Source: Thalassococcus profundi
Lineage (GTDB): Bacteria > Pseudomonadota > Alphaproteobacteria > Rhodobacterales > Rhodobacteraceae
DNA: 64,000 nt
NCBI RefSeq assembly: GCF_003344785.1
Contig: NZ_QPMK01000013.1
Span: 1-64,000, forward strand
Reading direction: 5' to 3'
A program made the translations under genes and the position numbers. Under the pieces are notes generated by a model. That model had not been told where the DNA came from and searched no databases. It saw only the letters and a program-made list of their open reading frames with translations. Below, piece by piece: positions 52,126 to 61,906 of the stretch. How positions within the stretch are numbered: the first letter of the stretch is position 1; each line of letters starts with the position of its first letter.

Positions 52126-52214
52126 TCTCTCGTATCGCCCGGCACGGGCGATCCGGCAATTGCGCGCACCGGCCAAAGCGCCTATGTCCCGGGCAGCCCC
52201 AAGGAGCCGGAGCC

Positions 52215-52418
52215 ATGACCGACACCACAGCCCTGACCGAACACCTGGCCCACCTCACCCGGATGCTGGACGACCTGTCGGACGTGGTGGCGCGGCAGGA
52301 CCGTGAAATCGAGCGGCTGAAGACCCGCGTCGAAATGCTGAGCCAGCGCGAGGCGCAGCGCGAGGCCGATGCGACCGGGGCGGTGGTGCTGGGCGACGAA
52401 CGCCCGCCGCATTACTGA
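52215..52418 (+). CDS. slyX: SlyX family protein
   Basis: A 67-residue coiled-coil protein. [20 protein letters not shown] and [17 protein letters not shown] form heptads, and it ends with GDERPPHY, the usual SlyX tail. Function unknown. ATG at 52215 follows AAGGAG. It converges on dnaE with 15 bases between stops. Confidence 0.9.
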   Translation: MTDTTALTEHLAHLTRMLDDLSDVVARQDREIERLKTRVEMLSQREAQREADATGAVVLGDERPPHY

Positions 52419-52433
52419 TCCGCACCCGCCGGA

Positions 52434-55400
52434 TCAGAATTCCTCGACCGCGAGGATCCCGCCCAGCGACTTGATCGCGCCCTTGATCTCGGGCGTCACC
52501 GGGAACTGCTGGCCCAGGTCCATGTCGACCTCGCCCGGCAGCCCCGCATCCGACAGGCAAAGGTGCACCGGGCCGCGCGCGGCCTTCGGCAACTGTTCCG
52601 CCGCACGGCCCAGCACGGAGGCGATGTGCGGAAGCGCGTCGGGCGTCTCGACGAAGATGCGCAGGCCCAGCGCCGCCGCCCCCGCCACAGCCGCGTCCAC
52701 GGGCGCCACCGACCGGCCCAGCAGCTTGAGCTGGTCGCTCTCCATCGTCGCCTCGACCGTGACGACCACCTTGGCGCCGGTCTCCAGGTGCTCGCGGCTC
52801 TTCTCCAGCGTTTCGGAAAAGAGCGTCACCTCGTAGGCACCCGTGGTATCGGAGAGCTGCGCGAAAGCGAACCGGTTGCCGCGCGCCGACTTGCGCTCCT
52901 GCCGGCCGGCGACGACGCCCGCCAGCTTGGCGATGCAGGGGCCGCGCTCGGCCTTGGCCATGACCTCGTCCAGCGTCATCACCCCATTGCGCTTGAGCGG
53001 CGCCATGTAATCGTCAAGCGGATGGCCCGAGAGGTAGAATCCGATGGCCTTGAACTCCTCGGACAGGCGTTCGGCGGGCAGCCAGTCGCTGACCGGCGAC
53101 AGGCGCGGTTCCGGCAGGTCGTCGCCGGCCTCGCCGAAAAGCGACACCTGCGCCGATCCCTTCTGCTCGAAGATCGCGGCGGAATAGTTCACCAGCGCGT
53201 CGAGGCTGTCGAAGACCCGGCGGCGGTTGGGATCGAGCTGGTCGAAGGCGCCGGCCCGCGCCAGCATCTCCAGCGGCCTCTTGCCGACGCGTTTGAGGTC
53301 CACGCGCCGCGCGAAATCGAACAGCGTCGCGAACGGCCGCTCCGCGCCCGCGCCCGGCGAAGACGCCCGCCCGGGCGGATGAGCCCCTTCGCGCCGCCCC
53401 TCGACCACCAGCCGCATCGCGTCGAGGCCGACGTTCTTCAGCGCCCCGAGACCGTAGACCAACGCCCCGTCCTGTACGTCGAAGGCCGGCTGGCTGCGGT
53501 TCACGCAAGGCGGCACCCAAGGCAGGCCCAGCCCCTTCTTCACCTCTTCGAAATAGATCGCCAGCTTGTCGGTCAGGTGGATATCGCAGTTCATCACCCC
53601 GGCCATGAACTCCACCGGGTGATTGGCCTTGAGCCAGGCGGTCTGGTAACTCACCACCGCATAGGCCGCGGCATGCGACTTGTTGAAGCCGTAGTTGGCG
53701 AATTTCTCCAGCAGGTCGAAGACTTCGCGCGCCTTCTTGGGATCGACGCCGTTCTTCTTGGCGCCGTCCTCGAACTTCGGCCGCTCGGCGTCCATTGCCT
53801 CCTTGATCTTCTTGCCCATGGCGCGGCGCAACAGGTCGGCGCCGCCGAGGCTGTAGCCCGCCATCTCCTGCGCAATCTGCATCACCTGTTCCTGGTAGAC
53901 GATGATGCCCTGCGTTTCCTCGAGGATATGGTCGATCAGCGGATGCACGGATTCCCGCTCGCGCAGCCCGTTCTTGACCTCGCAATAGGTCGGAATGTTC
54001 TCCATAGGGCCGGGGCGATACAGCGCCACCAGCGCCACGATATCCTCGATGCAGGTGGGCTTCATGCGCTTCAGCGCATCCATCATGCCCGAGCTTTCCA
54101 CCTGGAACACCGCCACGGTCTTGGCCGCGGCATAGAGTTTGTAGGATGCCTCGTCGTCCAGCGGGATCGCACCGATGTCGTCCACCGCCACGTCGGGCGG
54201 CTGGTAAAGCTCCGTCCCGTCGGCGGCGATGTGCAGGTGCCGGCCGGATTTCTTGATGAGATCGACGGCGTTCTGGATCACCGTCAGGGTCTTGAGGCCC
54301 AGGAAGTCGAACTTCACCAGCCCCGCCTGTTCGACCCATTTCATGTTGAACTGCGTCGCGGGCATGTCGGATCGCGGGTCCTGGTAGAGCGGCACCAGCG
54401 CATCCAGCGGCCGGTCGCCGATCACCACGCCCGCCGCGTGGGTCGAGGCGTTGCGCAGCAGCCCCTCGACCTGCTGTCCGTAGGTCAGAAGCCGGTCCAC
54501 CACCTCTTCGGCGCGAGCCTCTTCGCGCAGGCGCGGCTCGTCGGCCAGCGCCTTTTCGATGCTGACGGGTTTGACGCCCTCGACCGGGATCATCTTCGAC
54601 AGCCGGTCGACCTGCCCGTAGGGCATCTGCAGCACCCGCCCGATGTCGCGCACCGCGGCCTTGGACAAAAGCGCGCCGAAGGTGATGATCTGGCCGACCT
54701 TGTCCTTGCCGTACTTGTCCTGCACGTAACGGATCACCTCTTCGCGGCGGTCCATGCAGAAGTCGATGTCGAAGTCGGGCATCGAAACCCGTTCGGGGTT
54801 CAGGAACCGTTCGAAGAGCAGCGAATAGCGCAAGGGATCGAGGTCGGTGATGGTGAGCGCATAGGCCACGAGGCTGCCCGCGCCCGACCCCCGCCCCGGC
54901 CCGACCGGAATGTCGTGATCCTTGGCCCATTTGATGAAATCGGCCACGATCAGGAAATAGCCCGGAAAGCCCATGCCCTCGATGATCCCGAGCTCGAATT
55001 CGAGCCGTTTCTCGTACTCCTCGACCGGGGCCGCGTGCGGGATCACCCGCAACCGTTCGGCCAGCCCTTCCTTGGCCTGTCGGCGCAGTTCGTCGACCTC
55101 GTCATCGGCGAATTTCGGCAGGATCGGGTCGCGGCGGTAGGCCATGAAGGCGCATCGACGGGCAATCTCGACGGTGTTCTCCACCGCCTCGGGCAGGTCG
55201 GCAAAGAGTGTCACCATCTCCTGCTGGGACTTGAAGTAATGCTGCGGGGTCAGCCGCCGCCGTTCGCCCTGCTGGTCCACGTAAGCGCCCTCGGCGATGC
55301 AGATCAGCGCGTCATGCGCCTCGTACATCTTGGCCTGCGGGAAATAGACGTCGTTGGTGGCCACGAGCGGGATGTCCATGGCATAGGCCATCTCGACGAA

Positions 55401-55982
55401 CCCGCGCTCGGTCGCGCGCTCGGCCTCCGGCAGGCCGCTCTCGCCCGGATGGCGCTGCAACTCGATATAAAGCCGATCGCCGAACGCCCCGTGCAGCCGC
55501 ACCATCAGCGCCTCGGCCGCGCCCCGCTGGCCCTGCCGCAAAAGCCGCCCGACCGGCCCGTCCGGCCCGCCGCTGAGGCAGATCAGCCCCTCTGCGTGCC
55601 GCTCCAGCTCTTCCAGCGTCACATGGGCGAGTTCCCCGTCGCCGCGCAGATAGAGGCACGAGTTGAGCTTCATCAGGTTCTCGTAACCGGCCTCGTTCTG
55701 CGCCAGCAGCACCAGCGCCGCCGGATCGCGCGGCCGTTCGCCCTGGGCCGGTTCGACGTACCGCAGGTCGACCTGGCAGCCGATGATCGGCTGGATGCCC
55801 TCGCCCGCCGCCGTCACGGAGAATTCCAGCGCCGCAAAGAGGTTGTTGGTGTCGGTCACCGCCACCGCAGGCATGCCCGCCGCCGCACAGAGGCCCGGCA
55901 GCTTCTTGAGGCGCAAAGCGCCCTCCAGCAGCGAATATTCGGTGTGAGTGCGCAGGTGAATGAATCGGGGGGTGTCGGTCAT
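52434..55982 (-). CDS. dnaE: DNA polymerase III alpha subunit
   Basis: A 1182-residue replicative polymerase, C-family. The PHP domain starts HLRTHTEYSLLEGA. GPGRGSGAGSLVAYALTI and the catalytic PDFDIDFCMDRREEVIRYV are intact, as are the fingers GVVIGDRPLDALVPLY. The C-terminal part contains an OB domain (CIAKLAGVVAGRQERK) and tau-binding tail. Length is typical for alphaproteobacterial DnaE1. A proline/alanine-rich loop (HPPGRASSPGAGAERP) is inserted near residue 875. The large open frame on the opposite strand is a shadow. Confidence 0.97.
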   Translation of the reverse strand: MTDTPRFIHLRTHTEYSLLEGALRLKKLPGLCAAAGMPAVAVTDTNNLFAALEFSVTAAGEGIQPIIGCQVDLRYVEPAQGERPRDPAALVLLAQNEAGYENLMKLNSCLYLRGDGELAHVTLEELERHAEGLICLSGGPDGPVGRLLRQGQRGAAEALMVRLHGAFGDRLYIELQRHPGESGLPEAERATERGFVEMAYAMDIPLVATNDVYFPQAKMYEAHDALICIAEGAYVDQQGERRRLTPQHYFKSQQEMVTLFADLPEAVENTVEIARRCAFMAYRRDPILPKFADDEVDELRRQAKEGLAERLRVIPHAAPVEEYEKRLEFELGIIEGMGFPGYFLIVADFIKWAKDHDIPVGPGRGSGAGSLVAYALTITDLDPLRYSLLFERFLNPERVSMPDFDIDFCMDRREEVIRYVQDKYGKDKVGQIITFGALLSKAAVRDIGRVLQMPYGQVDRLSKMIPVEGVKPVSIEKALADEPRLREEARAEEVVDRLLTYGQQVEGLLRNASTHAAGVVIGDRPLDALVPLYQDPRSDMPATQFNMKWVEQAGLVKFDFLGLKTLTVIQNAVDLIKKSGRHLHIAADGTELYQPPDVAVDDIGAIPLDDEASYKLYAAAKTVAVFQVESSGMMDALKRMKPTCIEDIVALVALYRPGPMENIPTYCEVKNGLRERESVHPLIDHILEETQGIIVYQEQVMQIAQEMAGYSLGGADLLRRAMGKKIKEAMDAERPKFEDGAKKNGVDPKKAREVFDLLEKFANYGFNKSHAAAYAVVSYQTAWLKANHPVEFMAGVMNCDIHLTDKLAIYFEEVKKGLGLPWVPPCVNRSQPAFDVQDGALVYGLGALKNVGLDAMRLVVEGRREGAHPPGRASSPGAGAERPFATLFDFARRVDLKRVGKRPLEMLARAGAFDQLDPNRRRVFDSLDALVNYSAAIFEQKGSAQVSLFGEAGDDLPEPRLSPVSDWLPAERLSEEFKAIGFYLSGHPLDDYMAPLKRNGVMTLDEVMAKAERGPCIAKLAGVVAGRQERKSARGNRFAFAQLSDTTGAYEVTLFSETLEKSREHLETGAKVVVTVEATMESDQLKLLGRSVAPVDAAVAGAAALGLRIFVETPDALPHIASVLGRAAEQLPKAARGPVHLCLSDAGLPGEVDMDLGQQFPVTPEIKGAIKSLGGILAVEEF

Positions 55983-56099
55983 GATGCCACACTATGTTGC
56001 GGCGCCGGGCCTGAGAAGGCCCAAATCCACTTTCAAAAACCTAGCCATCGAGCTATCTTTTTGATTGACGCGACGTCGCATTCAGCGATACTTAGCCAA

Positions 56100-56429
56100 A
56101 TGGATACCCAACTCGACACCTTCTTTGCCGCCCTCTCCGATCCGACCCGTCGGGCGGTGATCGAACGGCTCACGCAGGGTCCGGCGCCAGTGTCCGAACT
56201 TCACGCGCCGCACGACATGGCACTGCCGAGTTTCCTCAAGCACCTGCGGCGCCTCGAAACGGCCGGCCTGATCCGCAGCGAGAAAACCGGCCGCGTGCGC
56301 AGCGTGCGTCTGGCGCCGGAACCGCTGCGTCAGGCAGAGGACTGGCTCAATCGACAACGCAAGCTCTGGGAAGGCCGGACCGACCGGCTCCAGGCCCTGG
56401 CGGAAGCCCTGGAAAGGAAACCATCGTGA
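56100..56429 (+). CDS. ArsR-family transcriptional regulator
   Basis: A 109-residue winged-helix regulator: FFAALSDPTRRAVIERLTQG at the start, then SELHAPHDMALPSFLKHL and LRRLETAGLIRSEKTGRVRS. It belongs to the ArsR subgroup paired with AHSA1 proteins and lacks the metal-binding CxC of classic ArsR. It is followed directly by an SRPBCC gene (GTGA overlap), a standard pair in which the regulator controls its own operon. The signal is unknown. Confidence 0.92.
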   Translation: MDTQLDTFFAALSDPTRRAVIERLTQGPAPVSELHAPHDMALPSFLKHLRRLETAGLIRSEKTGRVRSVRLAPEPLRQAEDWLNRQRKLWEGRTDRLQALAEALERKPS

Positions 56430-56896
56430 CTGATTTCGACCCGACCCTCGATTTGCGGCTCGAGCGCATGATCGCCGCCAGACCCGAAACGCTCTGGCGC
56501 TGCTGGACCGACCCCGAATTGATCAAGCAGTGGTTCTGCCCGGTGCCCTGGCGCGTCTGGCACGCCGAGGTCGACGCGCGCCCCGGGGGCATCTTCCTGA
56601 CCGCGATGGAAGGCCCCGACGGCGAACGCCACGACGGGGAACCCGGCTGCGTACTGGCGGCGGAACCGGGGCGGCTGTTTTCCTTCACCGACAGCCTTTC
56701 GCCGGGGTATCGCCCGCGCGGCTCCGGCTTCATGACCGGCATCATCAGTTTTACCGCCGATGGCGACGGCACGCGCTACCTGGCGCAGGTGCTGCACGGC
56801 ACCGCAGAAGACCGGCAGAAACATCTCGAAATGGGGTTCGAAGAGGGCTGGGGCATCGCCGCGGACCAGCTGGCGGCACTCGCGGCAACGCTCTGA
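56426..56896 (+). CDS. SRPBCC/AHSA1 domain protein
   Basis: A 156-residue single-domain protein of the START-like SRPBCC superfamily. ETLWRCWTDPELIKQWFCP and WHAEVDARPGGIFLTAMEG are the family signature, and the C-terminal helix (GFEEGWGIAADQLAALAATL) closes the ligand cavity. Such proteins bind hydrophobic ligands or assist stress responses. GTG at 56426 overlaps the regulator's stop. The bound ligand cannot be told. Confidence 0.9.
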   Translation: MTDFDPTLDLRLERMIAARPETLWRCWTDPELIKQWFCPVPWRVWHAEVDARPGGIFLTAMEGPDGERHDGEPGCVLAAEPGRLFSFTDSLSPGYRPRGSGFMTGIISFTADGDGTRYLAQVLHGTAEDRQKHLEMGFEEGWGIAADQLAALAATL

Positions 56897-57065
56897 CGCC
56901 TGCGCAGCGGGCAGCGCCCTGCAGCGTTCTCGACGCTCCGAAGAAATCGCTTGCAATACCGCGCGGCCCGCGCCTAGCCTGACCGAAAGACCGGCCCGCG
57001 CACCTTCTACGCCGCATCGAGGGCGCGCAAGATCGGGTCTTCTGGTAAGGCGGCGGGTTTTCACC

Positions 57066-58427
57066 ATGGATATCACCTTTCTTCTGAACGGAGAGAGTGT
57101 GTCGCTCACGGGGGTCGCCCCGACGGTCACGCTGCTCGACTGGCTGCGCGAAGAGCGCAGCCTCACCGGCACCAAGGAGGGCTGCAACGAAGGCGATTGC
57201 GGCGCCTGCACGGTGATGGTCACCGGGCCGGGCGGCATGGCACGGCCGCTCAACGCCTGCATCCTGCTGATGCCGCAACTCGACGGCCGCGCGGTGCGTA
57301 CGGTCGAAGGCATTGCCGCACCCGACGGCACGCTGCACCCGGTGCAAGAGGCGATGATCGACTGTCACGGATCGCAATGCGGCTTCTGCACGCCGGGGTT
57401 CATCGTCTCGATGGCCACGGCACATCTGAACGGAGACACCGCTCATGACGACGCGCTGGCGGGCAACCTCTGCCGGTGCACCGGCTACGCGCCCATCGTC
57501 CGCGCCGCCGAGGCTGCGGCGGAGAGCCCCGCGCCCACGCATCTGCGCGACGACATCTCGGCACTGGCCGCCACCGGCGACAGCCCCGTCAGCGCCGATG
57601 CGCTGGCCGAAGCCTATGCCGCCAATCCCGACGCCACGCTGATCGCGGGCGCGACCGACGTCGGCCTATGGGTCACCAAGGGATTGCGCGACCTGCCCGC
57701 GCCGATCTTCCTCAACCGTTGCGCCGATCTGGCGCAGATCGAGGTGAGCGATGACACGATTTGCATCGGCGCCATGGTGACAATGGACCGGGTGCGGGAG
57801 CTGATGCAGGAGCATCATCCGGGCTACGCCGAGATGATCCGCCGCTATGGCTCGGCCCAGGTGCGCGCCGCCGCCACCATCGGCGGCAACATCGCCAACG
57901 GCTCGCCGATCGGCGACAATCCTCCGGCGCTCATCGCACTCGGCGCCACGCTGCACCTGCGCTTCCGCGAGACCCGCCGCGAAATGCCGCTCGAGGACTT
58001 CTTCCTCGCCTATGGCAAGCAGGACCGCCATCCCGGCGAATTCGTCGAGGCGGTCAGCATTCCGCGCCAGCCCGACCGCCTGCGCGTCTACAAGCTGTCG
58101 AAACGCTTCGACCAGGATATCTCGGCGGTGTGCGGGGCGTTCAACATCCGCACCGAAGACGACCGCGTGACCGAGGCGCGCATCGCCTTTGGCGGCATGG
58201 CCGCCACCCCGAAACGCGCCTTGTCGGTTGAAAAGGCACTAACCGGCAAGCCCTGGAGCGACGACACGCTCGCCGCTGCCTGGGACGCCTGGGAGGACGA
58301 CTTCCAGCCCCTTTCGGACATGCGCGCCTCGGCCCGCTACCGGCTGACGGCAGCGCGCAACATGCTCAGCCGCTGCCTGCTGGACGATCTCGGCGCCGCC
58401 ACCTCGGTGCTGGAGGTGATGCCATGA
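57066..58427 (+). CDS. xdhA: xanthine dehydrogenase small subunit XdhA
   Basis: A 453-residue subunit with two 2Fe-2S clusters and FAD. The N-terminal clusters use CNEGDCGACTVMV and CGFCTPGF / CRCTGYAP; the FAD domain has ATLIAGATDVGLWVTK and AAATIGGNIANGSPIGD. It oxidises hypoxanthine and xanthine to urate together with XdhB, passing electrons to NAD. ATG at 57066. It overlaps xdhB by four bases. Compared with the R. capsulatus enzyme all cluster residues appear present. Confidence 0.95.
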   Translation: MDITFLLNGESVSLTGVAPTVTLLDWLREERSLTGTKEGCNEGDCGACTVMVTGPGGMARPLNACILLMPQLDGRAVRTVEGIAAPDGTLHPVQEAMIDCHGSQCGFCTPGFIVSMATAHLNGDTAHDDALAGNLCRCTGYAPIVRAAEAAAESPAPTHLRDDISALAATGDSPVSADALAEAYAANPDATLIAGATDVGLWVTKGLRDLPAPIFLNRCADLAQIEVSDDTICIGAMVTMDRVRELMQEHHPGYAEMIRRYGSAQVRAAATIGGNIANGSPIGDNPPALIALGATLHLRFRETRREMPLEDFFLAYGKQDRHPGEFVEAVSIPRQPDRLRVYKLSKRFDQDISAVCGAFNIRTEDDRVTEARIAFGGMAATPKRALSVEKALTGKPWSDDTLAAAWDAWEDDFQPLSDMRASARYRLTAARNMLSRCLLDDLGAATSVLEVMP

Positions 58428-60844
58428 CCGTCGCCAAACCTCTGCCCCACGACGCCGCCCGACTGCACGTCACCGGACAGGCGCGCTACGTCGACGATAT
58501 CCCCACCCCCGCGAACACGCTGCACCTGGCCTTCGGCCTCGCCACCATCGCGGCGGGCCGGATCACCGGCATCGACCTCGCGCCCGTGCGCGCCGCCCCG
58601 GGTGTCGTCGCGGTGCTCGAAGCTGCCGACCTGCCCCATGCCAACGACGTATCGCCCTCGGCCCATGACGAACCGCTGCTCTCGGGCAACACGATCCACT
58701 ACCACGGCCAGCCGGTGTTCCTGGTGGTCGCGCGGTCCCACCTCACCGCCCGCCGCGCGGCACGGCTGGCCGAGATCCGCTACCAGGAACGCGACGCGAT
58801 CCTGAGCATCGAGGATGCGCTCGCCGCCGACAGCCGGTTCGAGGACGGCCCGCGGATCTGGACCAAGGGCGACGTGGACGAGGCGCTGGACGACGCCCCG
58901 CACATCGTCGAGGGCAGCCTCGAGATGGGCGGGCAGGAGCATTTCTACCTCGAAGGCCAGGCCGCACTCGCCCTCCCGCAGGAAGGCGGCGACATGGTCG
59001 TGCACAGCTCGACCCAGCACCCGACCGAGATCCAGCACAAGGTCGCCGACGCGCTTGGCCTGCCGATGCATGGCGTCCGGGTCGAAACCCGGCGCATGGG
59101 CGGCGGCTTCGGCGGCAAGGAAAGCCAGGGCAACGCGCTGGCCGTGGCCTGCGCGGTGGCAGCGAACATGACCGGCCAGCCCTGCAAGATGCGCTACGAC
59201 CGCGACGACGACATGGTCATCACCGGCAAGCGCCACGATTTCCGCATCGAGTACCGCGCCGGCTTCGACGATCACGGGCGGCTCTCGGGCGTCGAATTCG
59301 TGCAATACGCCCGCTGCGGCTGGGCGCAGGACCTGTCGCTGCCGGTGGCCGACCGCGCCATGCTGCATGCCGACAACGCCTATCACCTGCCGCATGCGCG
59401 GATCGAAAGCCACCGCCTGCGCACCAACACCGCCAGTGCCACCGCCTTCCGCGGCTTCGGCGGACCGCAGGGGATGCTGGGCATCGAACGGGTGATGGAC
59501 CACGTCGCGCATACGCTGGGCCGCGACCCGCTCGAAGTGCGGCGGATCAACTACTACACCCCGCGCAAGGGCGCCCCCGCCCCGGCGCCGGCACCGGCCC
59601 CCGCTGCCGACGGCCCCGCCCGGAGCGACGCCGGCGACACCGACCTCGCCAGCCGCGGCGCCGCCGGCTCAGTGCCGCCTGCCCCGGCCCCGGTGCAGCC
59701 GGACGAGGCGCAGACCACCCCCTACGGCCAGCCGGTCACCGATTTCATCCTGCACGAATTGACCGACCGTCTGACCGCGTCCTGCGACTATGCCGCCCGC
59801 CGCGCCGCCGTCGCCGACTGGAACGACGCAAATCCGGTGCTGAAGAAGGGGATCGCCCTCACCCCGGTGAAATTCGGCATCTCCTTCACACTCACGCACC
59901 TCAACCAGGCGGGCGCGCTGGTGCATGTCTACCAGGACGGCTCGGTGCAGATGAACCACGGCGGCACGGAGATGGGCCAGGGCCTGTTCCAGAAGGTCGC
60001 CCAGGTCGCCGCCGCGCGCTTCGGCATCGACACCGGCGCGGTCAGGATCACCGCCACCGACACCGGCAAGGTGCCCAACACCTCGGCGACCGCCGCCTCG
60101 TCGGGGTCGGACCTCAACGGCATGGCCGTGCAGGCCGCCTGCGACACGATCCGCGACCGCATGGCCGCGCATCTCGCCAAGGTACACCAGGACGACCCCT
60201 CGGACGTGCGCTTTGCCGACGGGCTCGTGCATGTGGGTGGAAACCGCATTCCCTTCGCCGAGGCGGCGCAAATCTGCTACCAGGCGCGCATCAGCCTCTC
60301 GGCCACCGGATATTACCGGACGCCGAAGCTGCAATGGGACCGGATCCGCGGTTTGGGCCGGCCGTTCTTCTACTTCGCCTATGGCGCGGCCTGTTCCGAG
60401 GTGGTGGTGGACACCCTCACCGGCGAATACCGCATCCTGCGCACCGATATCCTGCACGACTGCGGCGCCTCGCTGAACCCGGCGATAGACCGCGGCCAGA
60501 TCGAGGGCGGTTTCGTGCAGGGCGCGGGCTGGCTGACAACCGAGGAACTGGTCTGGGATTCCGAAGGCCGCCTGCGCACCCACGCGCCCTCGACCTACAA
60601 GATCCCCGCCTGTTCCGACCGGCCGCCGGTCTTCAACGTGGCGCTCTGGGACGGGCGCAACACCGAAGACACGGTCTACCGCTCCAAGGCGGTGGGCGAG
60701 CCGCCGTTCATGCTCGGCATCTCGGTCCTGATGGCGCTGTCGGACGCGGTGGCCGCCTGCGGTATTGCCTACCCGGCGCTCGACGCGCCTGCCACACCCG
60801 AACGGGTGCTGCGCGCCATCCGCCGGATGCAGAACGATGACTGA
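58424..60844 (+). CDS. xdhB: xanthine dehydrogenase large subunit XdhB (molybdenum cofactor)
   Basis: An 806-residue molybdopterin subunit. Key parts: RRMGGGFGGKES, ATAFRGFGGPQGM, NHGGTEMGQGLFQKV and the catalytic Glu in SKAVGEPPFML. It carries the active site for purine hydroxylation. It is longer than usual owing to an Ala/Pro-rich stretch at residues about 384-430 (59573-59710: APAPAPAPAPAADGPARSD and following), a low-complexity linker between otherwise conserved parts. The frame is open and the linker is likely a surface loop. Coupled to xdhA by ATGA. Confidence 0.95.
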   Translation: MTVAKPLPHDAARLHVTGQARYVDDIPTPANTLHLAFGLATIAAGRITGIDLAPVRAAPGVVAVLEAADLPHANDVSPSAHDEPLLSGNTIHYHGQPVFLVVARSHLTARRAARLAEIRYQERDAILSIEDALAADSRFEDGPRIWTKGDVDEALDDAPHIVEGSLEMGGQEHFYLEGQAALALPQEGGDMVVHSSTQHPTEIQHKVADALGLPMHGVRVETRRMGGGFGGKESQGNALAVACAVAANMTGQPCKMRYDRDDDMVITGKRHDFRIEYRAGFDDHGRLSGVEFVQYARCGWAQDLSLPVADRAMLHADNAYHLPHARIESHRLRTNTASATAFRGFGGPQGMLGIERVMDHVAHTLGRDPLEVRRINYYTPRKGAPAPAPAPAPAADGPARSDAGDTDLASRGAAGSVPPAPAPVQPDEAQTTPYGQPVTDFILHELTDRLTASCDYAARRAAVADWNDANPVLKKGIALTPVKFGISFTLTHLNQAGALVHVYQDGSVQMNHGGTEMGQGLFQKVAQVAAARFGIDTGAVRITATDTGKVPNTSATAASSGSDLNGMAVQAACDTIRDRMAAHLAKVHQDDPSDVRFADGLVHVGGNRIPFAEAAQICYQARISLSATGYYRTPKLQWDRIRGLGRPFFYFAYGAACSEVVVDTLTGEYRILRTDILHDCGASLNPAIDRGQIEGGFVQGAGWLTTEELVWDSEGRLRTHAPSTYKIPACSDRPPVFNVALWDGRNTEDTVYRSKAVGEPPFMLGISVLMALSDAVAACGIAYPALDAPATPERVLRAIRRMQNDD

Positions 60845-60964
60845 AAAACCTCCCCATCTCGCGCATCGGCCCGCAGGTGACGCGCAACCCCGGGCTTCAT
60901 CTTGCCAAAAAACCTCCCGCCGGAGGCCCCCGCCCGCAACGGGCGACGCGCCGGGGCAGCGCGC

Positions 60965-61906
60965 ATGAGCTTCGACCTCGCCCAGCTTCGCGCCGCCGTC
61001 GCGGCGCACGGCACCGTCGCCCGCGTCGTGGTCGCCGCCACCGCCGGCTCGGCCCCGCGCGAGGTTGGGGCGGCGATGCTGGTCTGGGACGGCGGACAGT
61101 CCGGCACCATCGGCGGCGGCGCGCTGGAATTCGCCGCGGCGAAGGCGGCGCTGTCCACCACCGGCCTCACGCGTCACCCGCTGGGCCCGGCGCTCGGCCA
61201 GTGCTGCGGCGGGGCCGTGACCCTGCTCACCGAACACTGGACCGCCGAAGCCATCGCAAACCTCGACGGGCGGGCCGTGATTGCCCGCGGTCCCGGCCCG
61301 CAACCCTTGGCGGTGGCCCGCCTCCTCGACCGCGCCCGCGCCCGCGGCGAACGGCCGTCACCGCAGCTGGTGCAGGGCTGGATGGTCGAACCGGTCTCGA
61401 CCCCCGCGATCCCCGTCTGGATCTGGGGCGCGGGTCACGTGGGCCGCGCGCTCGTCTCGGTGCTGGCCCCCCTGCCGGACCTTGCGATCACCTGGATCGA
61501 CACCGCGCCCGAGCGCTTTCCGCCCGACGTCTCCGACACCGTCACCGTTCTGCCCGCAACCGATCCCGCCCTGCTGGTGCCGCGCGCGCCCCGCGCCGCG
61601 CACCACCTGGTGCTGACTTACAGCCATGCGCTGGATTTCGCGCTCTGCCACGCGCTTTTGCAGCACGATTTCGCCTCTGCCGGGGTAATCGGGTCGGACA
61701 CCAAGTGGGCGCGTTTTTGCAGCCGGTTGCGCAACTTGGGCCATGCGGATGCCCAGATCGCGCGCATCTGCTGCCCGATTGGGCAGAAACACCTTGGAAA
61801 GCACCCCCAAGCCCTTGCCCTCGGCGTCGCCGCGCGGCTACTCAATGACCTGCACGACAAGGACAGCGACCGGTGGCCGACCCACTCCTCCGTCTCAGGG
61901 GCCTGA
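60965..61906 (+). CDS. xdhC: xanthine dehydrogenase accessory protein XdhC
   Basis: A 313-residue accessory protein that binds and sulfurates the molybdenum cofactor before it is inserted into XdhB. ATAGSAPREVGAAMLV and SGTIGGGALEFAAAKAAL are the N-terminal motifs; the C-terminal Rossmann domain has IWGAGHVGRALVSVL and GVIGSDTKWARFCSRL. It starts 120 bp after xdhB. Its last 34 bases overlap the start of the ABC ATPase gene, linking purine oxidation with the importer. Confidence 0.93.
   Translation: MSFDLAQLRAAVAAHGTVARVVVAATAGSAPREVGAAMLVWDGGQSGTIGGGALEFAAAKAALSTTGLTRHPLGPALGQCCGGAVTLLTEHWTAEAIANLDGRAVIARGPGPQPLAVARLLDRARARGERPSPQLVQGWMVEPVSTPAIPVWIWGAGHVGRALVSVLAPLPDLAITWIDTAPERFPPDVSDTVTVLPATDPALLVPRAPRAAHHLVLTYSHALDFALCHALLQHDFASAGVIGSDTKWARFCSRLRNLGHADAQIARICCPIGQKHLGKHPQALALGVAARLLNDLHDKDSDRWPTHSSVSGA

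Noticed and set aside
52563-56099. Open plus-strand frame of about 1180 codons
   Set aside because: Shadow of dnaE in GC-rich DNA; only the end from 56100 is a real gene (ArsR family).
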